DNA of 64,000 nt, from contig CM072807.1 of the NCBI GenBank assembly GCA_037013495.1, positions 9,303,001 to 9,367,000 of the forward strand, read 5' to 3'. Both the position numbers and the translations under genes were made by a program. The notes beneath the pieces were generated by a model. It had not been told where the DNA came from. It ran no database searches and worked only from the letters and a program-made list of their open reading frames with translations. Below, one piece after another: positions 23,814-36,600 of the stretch; position 1 is the stretch's first letter; every line of letters starts with the position of its first letter. The DNA comes from Hippophae tibetana. Its lineage: Eukaryota; Streptophyta; Magnoliopsida; Rosales; Elaeagnaceae.

Positions 23814-26800
23814 CTCAGAATTCTCGCTGATTCAGTATTTTACGAACATTCTTAGCGTAAATTTTATGCTAATACTCGATTAGGTTTAGATTATATTCTT
23901 GTTAATTCGACTATCTGATTGGAACGTTTATGCAAACAAAAAAACTGAAGAAGAGAGAGGAGAACAACCGGCAAATTGGAGCACGAAGATTTTTTTTTTC
24001 CACTTTCAAAAAAGTGCACGTTAGATCTAAATTATTAAAGTAAATATAGGTTAATTTCTAACTTCTTCGTAAAAAATAATTTCTGTGACTTTTTAAAAAA
24101 ATATTAGATTATGCTATTTATTTAACAAATATAAATTTAAAATATATTTTTATTAAATATAACAGATTTCAATACTAGTACTCTTGTTAATTTTTAGGCA
24201 TTGAACAAAATAACAGTAAAACAGGTGTCACCTTCCAAACACAAATGATTTGTTTGACAAGTTTTAAAAGGCATAGTTTTCCATGAAACTTGACTTGCCA
24301 TCCAGTATTGGCAAGTGAAGATTGCCAAATAAGGTGAATCAAAGATAACTGGTCTGGTGTGACTCATTATAAGATCCTATGAACTACTGATTATGGATCT
24401 GGCTTTATTTTTAATTTATTTCTAAAAATTAAACTCATATCTTGTGTAATTTTGGAAGAAAATAGTGTATGATGTATTATTTTTGTTTTGCTTTTTGAGG
24501 TAACGCCATGTATGCTTATTTTTGATATAGATAGGTAATAATAACATATAATTTAATAAAGATTTAAAAAAAAATTAAATTAAAAAAAAATTAAATTAAA
24601 TTTTAATAAAATTAAATATAATTTATTTTAATTATGTTTATTATTACGAGTTATCATAGTTTAAATTAAATAATATTTAATATAAATAAAGTGAAATATT
24701 TTTTTATAATAATAAAAATATAAAAAAAATATAATTTTATTAATTATAAATTTTAAAATTTTATTTTGTTTTGTTTTTTAATTTTTTCCTAAAAAGTAAT
24801 ACAACATTTATAGGTGGAATACATATTTTTTATTTGTAAGATATTTGAAGTTAGTGTATTGTAATGAACTTAGTCTAAATAAAAGTTAATGCAAGTTATT
24901 AATTGAATTTATAATTCATAATATGTGATATCTATATAGGATTCAAGGTTCTTGTGTTATGCTCTACATTGATATATATTCATAGTGGGGTGGACATGAC
25001 CCTTAATGGTACCAGGATTACTCATTAATATGGTCTCAAGAGTCAGGATTGAGATTTAAAACCTATGAAGAGTGAAAAAAAAACATGTGTTAGGTTATGG
25101 TCGTCTCACTTTGAACATAGATTCATGTAGATAATCAACACTATAACACTAAAAACCTAGGCCCTAGATGGATATCACGAGATCGAATAATTCTGGTTCA
25201 AACATCAAAATATATCTTTTTTACTTACAACCAATGTGTGGGGTTTGATATATCCACTAAGGGTCCAAGGTTGTAACGTTGATGCTCCGCAATAATCTAT
25301 ATTAACAGTCGGGCAGTCATTGTTTGACACGTGTTTTTTTCGCATTCTCCAACTATTAAACCTATAACCTAGGTGCTAGTACCTTATTAGGACATAAGGT
25401 CGATACCATCTGGTAGTAGCTCGCTTCCTAATAAGGTACCTAAAGGCTAAGTAGTGGGTTCAAGAATTACGAAAGTTGAAAGAAATGCGTACAACCTAAC
25501 CACAGACATAGATTCCCTGAGTGTTATAGGGCCCACACATATATCCAAATCCTTAAATGAGTGTCTTTTGATGTTTGAGCCTGTTTAAAATTCACAGTGT
25601 TCAAAATCTCGGGATATCCACATAGGGTTTTTAGGCGTTGTTGGTTCTTGACCAACCTAAGACACATGTTTTTTTGCTGGTTTAGATGGTACTGAGTTAC
25701 TCCTTAATAAGATATTAAGGATTAGGACCATGAATTTTAAATTTGGAAAGAGTGAAAAAAACATGTGTTTTAGGTTAGTTAGGAACCATCAACACGTAAG
25801 GGTCCCACGTGGATATCTTATTTTCTTTAACACGGTGAAATTCAACTAGGCTCAAACAATATGAAATGATTAAATAATAATAAAATTTGACATAAAATTA
25901 TAATATTTAAATTAATTGATGTATAAAATTGTTATAAAAATATTTTTGTAAGTTAAAATTTCCATTTGGATGACTTTAATGCATTACATGAATTTAGCCA
26001 TATGGATAATATTTCGGCATCCATATAATGGTTAATTTTCAATCAATATTCATTAATACGATTAACTATAATTTATTTTATATTAATAAGTTATTTAATA
26101 CATAATAATAAATAAAAAGATAAATCTACCTGATTTAACTAATAATAATTATCACATTAATTCTTATTTTACAATTTCAAATATAAGTGTTACTCAACTT
26201 ATTACAGTTGATATAAAAAATAATTCGGATTAGTTAATGGTATTTTTAGATTAATGAAACTTTGGCATTTCAAGCTATTTTCGAAAAAAATTTATGAGAA
26301 CTCGTTAGTTATTCTTACTTTTCTATCAAAATCTTATTTGTTTTTTTATATATATTTTTGAAAAAGCTGTCCATACTCCATTCCAATAAAACATCCTCTT
26401 CTAAGAATTTGATATCTTTGGATGAGTTTATTTTATTTAAATAAAACTAATAATAATTGATCTTTTTCATTAAATCACTTATGTAACATTTATTGACATA
26501 TATTTTATCTAGTTTAATTTATTGATATTCTTTTGTTGTTGTTTGTGTGTTTTTTTGTGTGGATTTAATCTTAAATGTAAATATATTATTTTATTTATTG
26601 AATATTATTAATATTTTGGATGCAAACTTATTGAATTAATAAATTTAGTTAAAGATATTAATACACTTTTTATAAAAATATATACAAACAAATTTTTTAA
26701 GACAAATATTATAATTGTTAATATTGAAATGATTTAGAATAATGTTTATGTTATAATATTTTTATTCATTATTGTCATCAAGTAATTAAATTGTATATTT

Positions 26801-27559
26801 AATTTTAATGTAAGAATTTTTTTATTTTATCAAATACACTAAATTTATACATTTTTATCTTTTATTATTTTTCTTTCTTCTCTCTCTAATTTCCCTTGAC
26901 TTTTACCCCCTGTAACAACATTCTTACTCTCCTTTGTGTTATCTTTTATTTCTTTCAATTTCAAAATCAAACTTATATAAAAGATATAATATTTTTTTTA
27001 TACAAATAGTTTTAATAAGTGTTTAATTTTTTTTTATTAATTGTAACTCATTATTCAATATAAATATTTGAACATTGTATAACAATTGTTACTTTTACTA
27101 GTTAAATTATATCATCTATAGTAAAAAAACTTACTTTTTTTAATTCAATTTATTCTAAGTAGAAAATAATGTTTGCATGCAATCTTAGAAGAAAAATGAG
27201 AAGATAAAATGAGGTAAAAAATTAAAATATGTATTTAATGATTAAAAATGGAAAAAAAGATTGTACTGTAGGGATAAAAAGAAATAAAAATGTCAAAAAT
27301 ATGATTTATTAAAATTAGATGTATTTATTATATAAAAAAATTGCATAAAATTATTATTTTTTAATTAACCTATAGAAAGATACGAGAAATACGAAAAAAA
27401 TAAAAACGGGTACTAAGTAAGCTAAACTATCTTTTAGGTTTTCTGATTTTTTTTCCCGAACTATTAGGTTTTTTGATTTGTTTTGTTATTATAGGAGGTA
27501 TTTGTAAATAATTAAAATAAATCTGAAACACACGAGCATAGCTCGTAAAGTCAAAGCAC
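23814..27559. other. AT-rich intergenic region between divergent genes
   Basis: This holds the promoters of both the potassium transporter (right of 23814) and the copper ATPase (left of 27628). It is extremely AT-rich at 24040-24960 and 25860-27400 with no coding homology, and contains a foldback repeat at about 24990-25830. Confidence 0.6.
24990..25830. repeat. Foldback (inverted-repeat) element with internal hairpin
   Basis: Matching inverted segments are nested around a centre near 25390: 25076-25097 with 25655-25676, 25171-25183 with 25606-25618, 25195-25210 with 25566-25581. Near the centre is a perfect 14 bp inverted pair, 25379-25392 with 25426-25439 (GTACCTTATTAGGA). A direct copy of the AAAAAACATGTGTT segment also lies near 25755. 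There is no ORF. This fits a foldback or other non-autonomous DNA element. Confidence 0.6.
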
Positions 27560-27567
27560 TATAAAAA
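27560..27567 (+). promoter_or_regulatory. TATA box of the copper ATPase gene
   Basis: TATAAAAA lies 61 bp upstream of the ATG at 27628 in otherwise coding-like, less AT-rich DNA. The spacing would leave a very short 5' UTR of roughly 30 bp. Confidence 0.5.
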
Positions 27568-27627
27568 CAATCAAAACTAAAACCGACATATCATCATCTT
27601 CTCTCCACTGGCCTCTAATCTGCAGTA

Positions 27628-30600
27628 ATGGAGTCTGCATTATCCATTACGTCGACGGTAACAACAGCCGCAACTCTATGTTGCAATGTCTCCAAAGCCC
27701 TAACTCAACCTTACCTCTCAAAAGCTGTTGTCTCTCTGACTTGCTCTCTATCTAATCGACTCGTCACTCGTCGAAGACTCTGTTGCGCTCTCGATTCTTA
27801 TAGTCTTCCAAGCCAGAGGTCAACAACGCCTCTCCATTTCCATTTTATTCATTCCTCGTCTCTCAAAAGGACAAGAAGCTTGTTCCGTGTTGATTGCGCT
27901 TCGAGCTTGGCATCGCCATTTTCTTCTGTTGCTGGCGGTGGCGGAAGTGGTGTATTTGGAGGCGGTTTTGGTGGTGGAGGAGGTGAAAGTGGGGGTGAAA
28001 GTGGTTCTGGTTCTGGAGATTTGAAGAATTCGAAAGTGGTGGCTGGTGCTTCTGCTGCCGATGAAGTTTCCGGTTTCTCGCCTGACGTCTTAATCCTCGA
28101 TGTTGGAGTACGTGTTGGTTATTTTTTAGATGCTTTTTTATTGTTGGTTTAATTGCATGACCTTTGACAAATGAAAATTTATTTTTAACTCCCCACGATA
28201 TTGTTTTTCGTATGACGGGAAAAACACGTGTTTTTCTTAACTGGATGATATAAAAATCGGAAGCTTTATTATTGAGTGGTTAATTTGCTCAATTATTCTT
28301 ATTTTTTGTGTGCATTTGTATGTGGTTCTTTGTTAGGGGATGACATGTGGTGGATGTGCTGCTAGTGTAAAGAGAATATTGGAAAGTCAAGTAAGTGTTC
28401 TCTTATCCCCTTTGAGATGGTTTTTAATTTAGCTTGTTAGTTGATGTCTATGTTTGATGTTTGTACAAGAATAATCAGGTTATTAGGAAGGTCAATGTTG
28501 CTAAGGCCTTTATGACTGACCAAGTGGGATAAGATAATAGAGCCTGCCTTATTACCCATCTTCATTATTGGGGATTTAAATTTCCTTTCTACTATTGTAA
28601 TATACAATAGCAAATTGGACAATGCATTTGAACATGCACCATTGAGGCAATTGAGTTTCATTGATATGTGGATTAAGGCCCAAGAAAGATACAATGTAGC
28701 TTTTTTATTGCAAGGGGGATTGAAATGCCCCATTATTTTATCTTTATATGTTTCCCTTATCTACTTTTATTTCAAAGGTTTTGCAATCTTGGTTGAGTTA
28801 CTTGTGAGGGTTTGATAAACACCGCTGAACCATTTAGGAACTTTATCTAAAGGTTAATAAGCATTACCAAACCTCCCATGAAAGTATGGAATGCATTAAA
28901 TTGATGTAAGACGGTATTTTCAAAATCATCCTATTGTTGGTCCTTCACAAGCCCAGTCCTTTAGGCCTATGAGATATGTTGGCTCAATATCTTAAAAATC
29001 TCTTAGTCTTCAGAGACGAAAAGCCTTTTTCTATAGATCTAGTTTTTTCCCAAAATTTCCCACTGTTGATTCATTACCCAACATCTCTCGGGTTACCCAA
29101 ATAAGTTAACGACAATTATTTGGACCCAATTAGTGACATCAGACATTGGGCATCAACTCTCAAAGTAATGCAAAATAAGGAGCTTATGCCCTAGTTAATA
29201 TTTGACCTTTAAATTCCTTGAAAGGTTTTCTCTAACAACGTCGATATTATATTTTTGTTGTAGGAAATCAATCTAGGCGTATGATTGATTCCTAAGCAGT
29301 CCCTGATTTTCAGGAGGTAGTTTCCTGATTTTCAGATTGGAATTAGTCTTTGATTTTTAGGAGGTAGTTTCTTGATTTTTAGGGTGACTTCCAACTTTAT
29401 TTCCAGATTTGTATTAATGTATTATAGGTGTATATTAGGTATAACAATTGTATAAATATATGTTATGTATCAAGAAATGAAGAGAAGGAAGGAAATAAGA
29501 ATAATACAACTTTAAGAGAGCTTGTTTTGTGTGGGAAGACCTTTAGGCCTTAACATTTTTCAACACCAATTTACAACATTTGTTGATTTTTTATCAATCT
29601 GGAATTCAATTTACAACATGGTATCAAAGCTTTAGGCTCAGAAACCGCAACTCTTAAACTCCTCATCAATGACCTTTCTTTCTGGCCATTATTCACTAGC
29701 TTACTCAGATTGCCAGTACTCCTCATCAGTGACCTTCCTTTTTTGTCATTATTCACTGAGCATTAGCACTCATATCATCTTTCTCAATCATAAGCAAGGC
29801 ATATTTCAGTTTAAAACTGTCAAAATCTCTACTTAGAGGTTCCAAATGTTCTCTTCTTTCGGGCAGCATTTTATATCCAACACCCTCAAAAATGATTTAG
29901 TTGTACTAAGGTCACATACAACTCTCTTTGTATCAACATTCCATGCTTTAATGCTTATGAAGGTGGAAGATATTCTGCAGCAGCAAGTGTTGCAGAGACA
30001 AGACTCCATGCAGTTCCTGGACTCTAATCAACAATTACATACCTTGCTCCCACATCACAGGTTACAATTATAGTTCATTGGTTTATGTGAATCTGTCTCA
30101 CAATTTCAAAAACAGAGTTCACGGTCTGAAAATAGGAGAATGTGGTGTTAGAAACTACAACTACATGGAGCCATGTTGGCCTTGCAGTTTGGTTATGTTG
30201 GGTTTCATGTTGTTTCTAGAGCTGCCCTTAATATGGGCATTAGCAAACTTGTCTTCCATGTTTGCAATATGCTGTTTGTCATATATTCCTTTCTTGCTTT
30301 ACAGGCTGGACTATTTTTCCTTAAGCATGTAGCATAAATTGTCCAGAAAACCAACAAATTGTAAGAATCTTTTCAAGGTTGATTTTGTGAATCATGCTTC
30401 AGCAACCAGGTTTTCTGGCAGTACAAGCACGAAATTAGCATTAGATCCTTCCAAGTACAACTCGTTTACTTTGGATAAATGTGGCAAAAGCATTTCCAAA
30501 ATTCCAGCTGCCAAATCTCCAACCACCAATGGTAGTGGACTTGCCTTTCCATCAATGTATTGACAAGGATTCTATGGGTCCTCAAATGGGTTTCAATCTC

Positions 30601-33600
30601 AGCAGTAATCTGAAATCTTCTGTGCTTCCAAGTAGCACTCCGAGTTGACAGTCCTTTGTTCTTGCAAGCAGTTTGTGTTTGTCGTCTTCTATTTTTTCAA
30701 CAAGTAGTCCAAGTTTCCAGTTTTCAATTCTTACTGCCCAGTTAACCCTGAATGCGGGCATCTTGAACTTGCAACCTCCATTGCTTCTTGCACAATCTTC
30801 TGTAATAGTATCAGATTTTTCCACAAACTTGGTTGCTAATAAGGCACCTTTTGAAGCAGTCTATTCCAGCAAGGTTATGGAATGCCCTCTATTTTAAGGT
30901 TCACCAAAGTTATGGAAAAAATTCTCACTGCTCTTATCTACACCAACAACAGGGTATGAATGTAAGCAGTGAACCTTCCCCAGTTTCAATATTTTCAAGT
31001 ATCAGGTTCAGCTTTCAAAGAACTTTCTTCACTATCAAATTGGCCATAGAAAGATCAAACGTCAATGCAGTAACTTCTGTTTTTTGTATTTGGTAAAGCA
31101 ACAAGCTTTTCCATTTCAAGAAAATAATCCATGAGAATGATTTCGTCTGAAGGGACCGTTCAATTTTTTCCAATAAACTTCTCATTCTAAAGATGAAGTT
31201 TTGTGACTAGAAGATGTCCCTGAATCTAATTGGCCTTTATGACATTCATTTGTCTCAATGTTACTTGTTTGGTCTATATCAGATTCAATTGGATATTTTC
31301 AATCTTCGAGCTGCATGAAATTCAACTGCATTGCTCCACTCAGATTTGATGGTTAAATCATATACTTTCTCATCATCTCAATCTTCAAGCTACTTAGCAA
31401 CAGGATCAATAATCCTTTTGGGGATGTCATCATATACTTCCTCATCATCCCAATCTTCAGGCTACTTAGCAACAAGATCGGTAATCTTTTTTGGGATGTC
31501 ATCATATACCAAGCTTAAATCCATAAACCTTTTGGATCCAGCTTGAGAGAAAGTGTTAAATGTTAACCCTTAATTCAATGAGTAAAGGGTTCTAGTCCAC
31601 TATGATCAAACTAAACATGTGAAAATTGAAGACAGATCTCCCTCAACTATGTTCCATCTAGACAACAAGTAGTAGATATCTTAACCAAAGCTTTGTTTCT
31701 AAGAGCTAAGTGTAACACTTGGTTGAGAAAACATATATCACCTACCTTAAGCGAGAGTGTAGGAAATTAATCTAGGTGTATGATTGATTCCTAAGTAGTC
31801 CCTGATTTTCAGGAGTTAGTTTCTGATTTTCAAGAGGTAGTTTCCTGATTTTCAGCTTTATTTTCAGCTTTGTATTAGTGTATTACAACTGTATATTAGT
31901 TATAACAATTGTATAAATATATGTTATGTATCAAGAAATGAAGAGAAGGAAGGGAATAAAAATAATACAACTTTAAGAGAACTTGTTTTGTGTGAGAAGA
32001 CCTTTAAGCCTTGGTATTTTTCAACACCAATTTACAACATTTGTTGATTTTTTACCAATTTGGAATTCAATTTACAACAATAAGCATTACCAAACCTCCC
32101 ATAAAAGTGTGGAATGCATGGGGTATATAAATAGATGTAAGACAGTATTTTCAAAATCATCCTATTGCTGGTCCTTCACAAGCCCAGTCCCTTAGGCCCA
32201 TGAGATATGCCGGCTCAATATCTTAAAAATTGTTCCCAAGTGAATAACAAGAGATATCCTAGTCTTCAGAGATGAAAAGCCTTTTCTATGTATCTAGTTT
32301 TTTCTCAAAATTTTCCACCGTTGATTCCTTACCCAACATCTCTTGGGTTACCCAAATAAGTTAACGACAATTATTTGGACCCAATTAGTGACATCAGACA
32401 TTGGACATCGGCTCTCAAAGTAATACAAAATAAGGAGCTTATGTCCTAGTTAATATTTGACCTTTAAATTCCTTGAAAGGTTTTCTCTAACAACCCCGAT
32501 ATTATATTTTTGTTAATTAACTGATCAATAAAAAAATGGTGTCTTCAACAAAATGTAAGTGAGAAGCTATAGTTCTTTCATTCTTTCATCCCCTACAAGG
32601 AGACCTTTAAAACATTGTTTGCATATTGCAGCCACAAGTGTCATCGGCCAGTGTTAATCTTACTACGGAAACAGCAATCATCTGGCCTGTGTCTGAAGCA
32701 AAGATGACACCAGACTGGCAACAACAGTTAGGACAAATGCTTGCAAAGCATTTGACAAGCTGTGGCTTTAAGTCCAGCCCTCGCGGTAAGCTTTCCAAGA
32801 TATATCATCATCACCACCATTATTATTGTTATTTCATATAATTCAGTTTTATTTTTCAGTATTTCTATAATTTATTTTGGTATGGGTAATATTTAAATGA
32901 TCATTAAATATATTTCCTTTTGTCTTCTCTGAGGTCAATGTACTTCAGAAGTGTCTCTTATACATTGCCCTTTCAGTTCAGTAAAACTGAAACTGAGATC
33001 AATTAACCCAAGTTGCCATCTTGGCCAATGTCTTGAGGTGTCTGTTGTTTGTTTCAGCTTGACGTGTTAGTGTACACAAAGTCATAAACAAGATGTCCGT
33101 GAGTTTATGTTTATTTAGTGTCAATACTGTAGAAATCCTTAAAACAGTTAAACTATCTGGCATTTTTGGTTCCTGATGTTGGAGCAATTAAGTTGTGATG
33201 TTTAACAGAATCGAAGCAATCAGAGACAAAGTAGAGAGTCCAAATTAATAGTGCAAGCTTAATATGGTTTTAGATATAAAGGTGAATATATGTGTTGCGT
33301 GCTGTGGCTTTGTTAAGCACCTACTGAAATAAGACATTATGAGTAGATGTTGCCATGACCTGGGTTTTTTAAATGATTTACATAAGCTTGGTGGGTTAAG
33401 TGGCAGGTCTGGGTGCTAACAAAGAAGATATATCACCATAGAAATGGAAAAGAATTCGTTTCAGGAGCTACCATAATTTTTTATATGGTATGTCACTAAA
33501 TTGTGAGATTTAATTTCTTTGAGGCTTTGTTTATGAGAGAAATATTTTGCATTTCAACTTCAGGATACAACGTCAAAGGCTAAGCCTAAATTAATTTTTA

Positions 33601-36600
33601 TTGTGATGACTTCTTACAATAGGTGTGTCACACTGGCTTGTGGATTGTTGGAGAGGCATGTCTGTTACTGGGCATCTGTTGTTTGGAGAAATTGCTGTCC
33701 CATTTTCTGAGCATAGTAATTTTTAGTTAGTAATTAGGCAATTGACTCCTGTTCCCTGAAAATGATTGTATTAACTGTATATGTTACCCGTTTCCTCAAT
33801 ATGTTCCCCTACGAGCATTATGGAATATGGACTTGGTAGGATTTATCCTCAACTATCATGGATATTCAGTTTTCTATTCTTGCTGGTTTTCATGCTCACT
33901 GGACAGAAAAAAGCTTTATAGCTTTCTAAGGGTCATTTATGAAAAGTGGACTTATAGTTTTTCGATTTGACAGGCTATCTTGCTTGTATCATTGTATTTT
34001 TTCCTATCAAATAAATTTCAGTGTATTATTTCTTTACTTACATGTGCGTGCAGACTGAAGTGCATCACAGTTAAAAAGATCCTAGTTTCAAAAATGAAAA
34101 TCAAATGATGTTCCTTCTTCCCCCTCCCTCTCCCCATCTCTCCCAAGTGTTTCCGACTCCTAGATTTGGCTTTTTAACTTCTTGTCTCATTTTCCCTACT
34201 CATTTTGTCTAATATGAGTTGGTGGTTCAAAGAAAAGAGGAAGAAAAAAATGATTGGTTTTTACCTTAAAAAAAAGTAATTATGGGGATTTTATTTGTAG
34301 AAGAAAAAGTTCTTGAAGACATTAGGCTGAGGCTGTATGACTTTATTAAAGAGATTGATTTGAAAGCTCTTCTTAAAATTGCAACCGATGAAAATAACAA
34401 CTTATTATTAAATTAGAACTGTATTCTGCTGGAATATCTGAAGATGGTCTACAAATCGCTATGCCGATTATAAATCTTTATGCCAAACTGTTCTCCATCA
34501 GGAAATGTGAGACCAACTATTAGGGGATTGTATTGGCATCGAATTCGAACAAGTCAAGCAGGATGTTTGGAAAGACCTTTTGAGGAAGGGAAAATCTACA
34601 AGGCTATGCTGAAGCAAGGAAGCTCCAGTTCTGATGGAAATATCACATTGTTTTTGTTTCTCTTTGTAAATAAAGCTTTTCAAATACCTTTACAAAAGTA
34701 AAAGAAAATAAATGTATGGGGTACTTATCACAAGTTTCTATGTCTTTCTAATGAGTCTTGTAGATTTCTTCTGAATTTTGACTTTGGTCAATGAATGTAT
34801 ATTCTGTTGTTCTGGGTTTTCAGCCTCAAACTTTATTTTACATCGAAGTAAAATTATCAAATGAAGTCTAGTCCTAAGCCCTTTGATGAAGCTTAGACTA
34901 TGTTGGCTATTTTTAATTACAATTGCCTGTGTATCTTATATCATTCATTTATTAAGAGGTATACTCTGCAGATTTAGGAGGAGGAAATTTTCTTAAAGTT
35001 TTTGAAAAGAAAATGGAAGAAAAACTCTGCCTCCTTAAAAGAAACGGTATGCACCTCTCACTCCTTTAGAAGTGGTTATCATCTTCCACTTTTTAGGCTT
35101 CTGATAAAGTGCTTCAGAGCTTCAAGTACTGACGATCCTTCTAATATGAACTCTAGTTAATTAATATTACAGGTCGGGAACTTGCTTTTTCTTGGGCTTT
35201 ATGTGCTGTCTGCCTTTTTGGCCATTTTTCTCATTTCTTTGGGGGAAAAACTGCATGGATCAATGCACTTCATTCCACGGATTTCCATTTATCTTTATGT
35301 TTATTCACATTGCTGGGTCCTGGACGCAAACTTATTCTTGATGGCGTGAAAAGTCTCTTTAGAGGGGCCCCAAACATGAACACTTTGGTTGGTCTTGGGG
35401 CTCTATCTTCATTTACTGTCAGCTCATTGGCCGTCTTTTTACCAAATCTGGTAAGTCTCCTCATTTATCACTTGTCTTCAGCTTGTCATTTATATGTTCT
35501 ATTTCATGTCAGTTGATGAATGTATTATGTATTTTTTATTATCTAGTTGTTTTAGATATCTTAATCAGTGAGTTTTAAATTTTTAACATCCTCTTATGTC
35601 AGTACTGATTAGTTGTTTGATATACATGCCTGCCATTTGCTCCTCAGATGCTCCCTGCTAAACTATTATTAAGATAAAATATTGTGTGGTGTCCTTTGCT
35701 CATATATATATATATATATATATATTTTTGGCCTAAGCACTCAGACACATTTTTTTGGGAACACTTATACCATTTTGGTAGTTATTTTCTTTCATTAATC
35801 TGTAATCCTTAGCATTTGTGCATTTTTGTTTTGACAAGGATGTCATTGTTCACTCAAAAGAAAGGAGTTCAGATTTTCAAGAAACATAAATGGTCTATGT
35901 TTTTTCACAAAAAACAAGGTGACATGAGCTTTGGTGGCAAGATATTTAGTACTTTACTATAGTACTTGTATGATTTTTATCCCAATTTGGGTGTAACTGT
36001 AGGCCTAGGATCGTCCCTCATGGATTCATTGTTAATTCGGTATGTATGCACTTTTTGAATAAACATTAAATACTCTCTTTTACATTGGACGGGACTTGAA
36101 CTCACGCTATACTAGGGTGCATATGTCATTGCGATACAAGGCAATGAGCATTTGTTATGTAAATACTATGCTATATATTTCAACTTACACTTAGATATTT
36201 ATCACATCACAAATTTTTGTTCTTGCTACTTGAATTGGTAACATGCTCCAAAATACTTTTCTTTTTCTTGATTAAAATGTATTTGATCATCTCCACTTTC
36301 CAAAGTATGAGGTAGCTGTGAACTGAAAAAGAGGAACTAGTGAAGTATGTTTTGTGTGCAGGGTTGGAAGACATTTTTTGAGGAACCAATCATGTTAATT
36401 GCATTCGTCTTGTTAGGGAGGAATTTGGAACTAAGAGCTAAACTCAAAGCAACCAGTGATTTGACAGGACTCCTCAGTATCATACCATCGAAAGCTCGCC
36501 TTTTGTTAAACAATGATGCAAACGATTCAGACTCAACAGTTGAAGTTCCTTGTAGCAGCCTTTCAATTGGTGATCAAATTGTTATACTACCTGGAGTATG

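Noticed and set aside
23483-23883. Plus-strand ORFs rich in Ser and His opposite the transporter's first exon
   Set aside because: They are antisense readings of the Asp/Glu codon-rich first exon of the potassium transporter and match nothing themselves.
28437-28815. Overlapping ORFs in intron 2 as a possible LINE or host exon
   Set aside because: Neither frame shows a motif I can name, and family comparison joins exon 2 directly to exon 3 at 32632.
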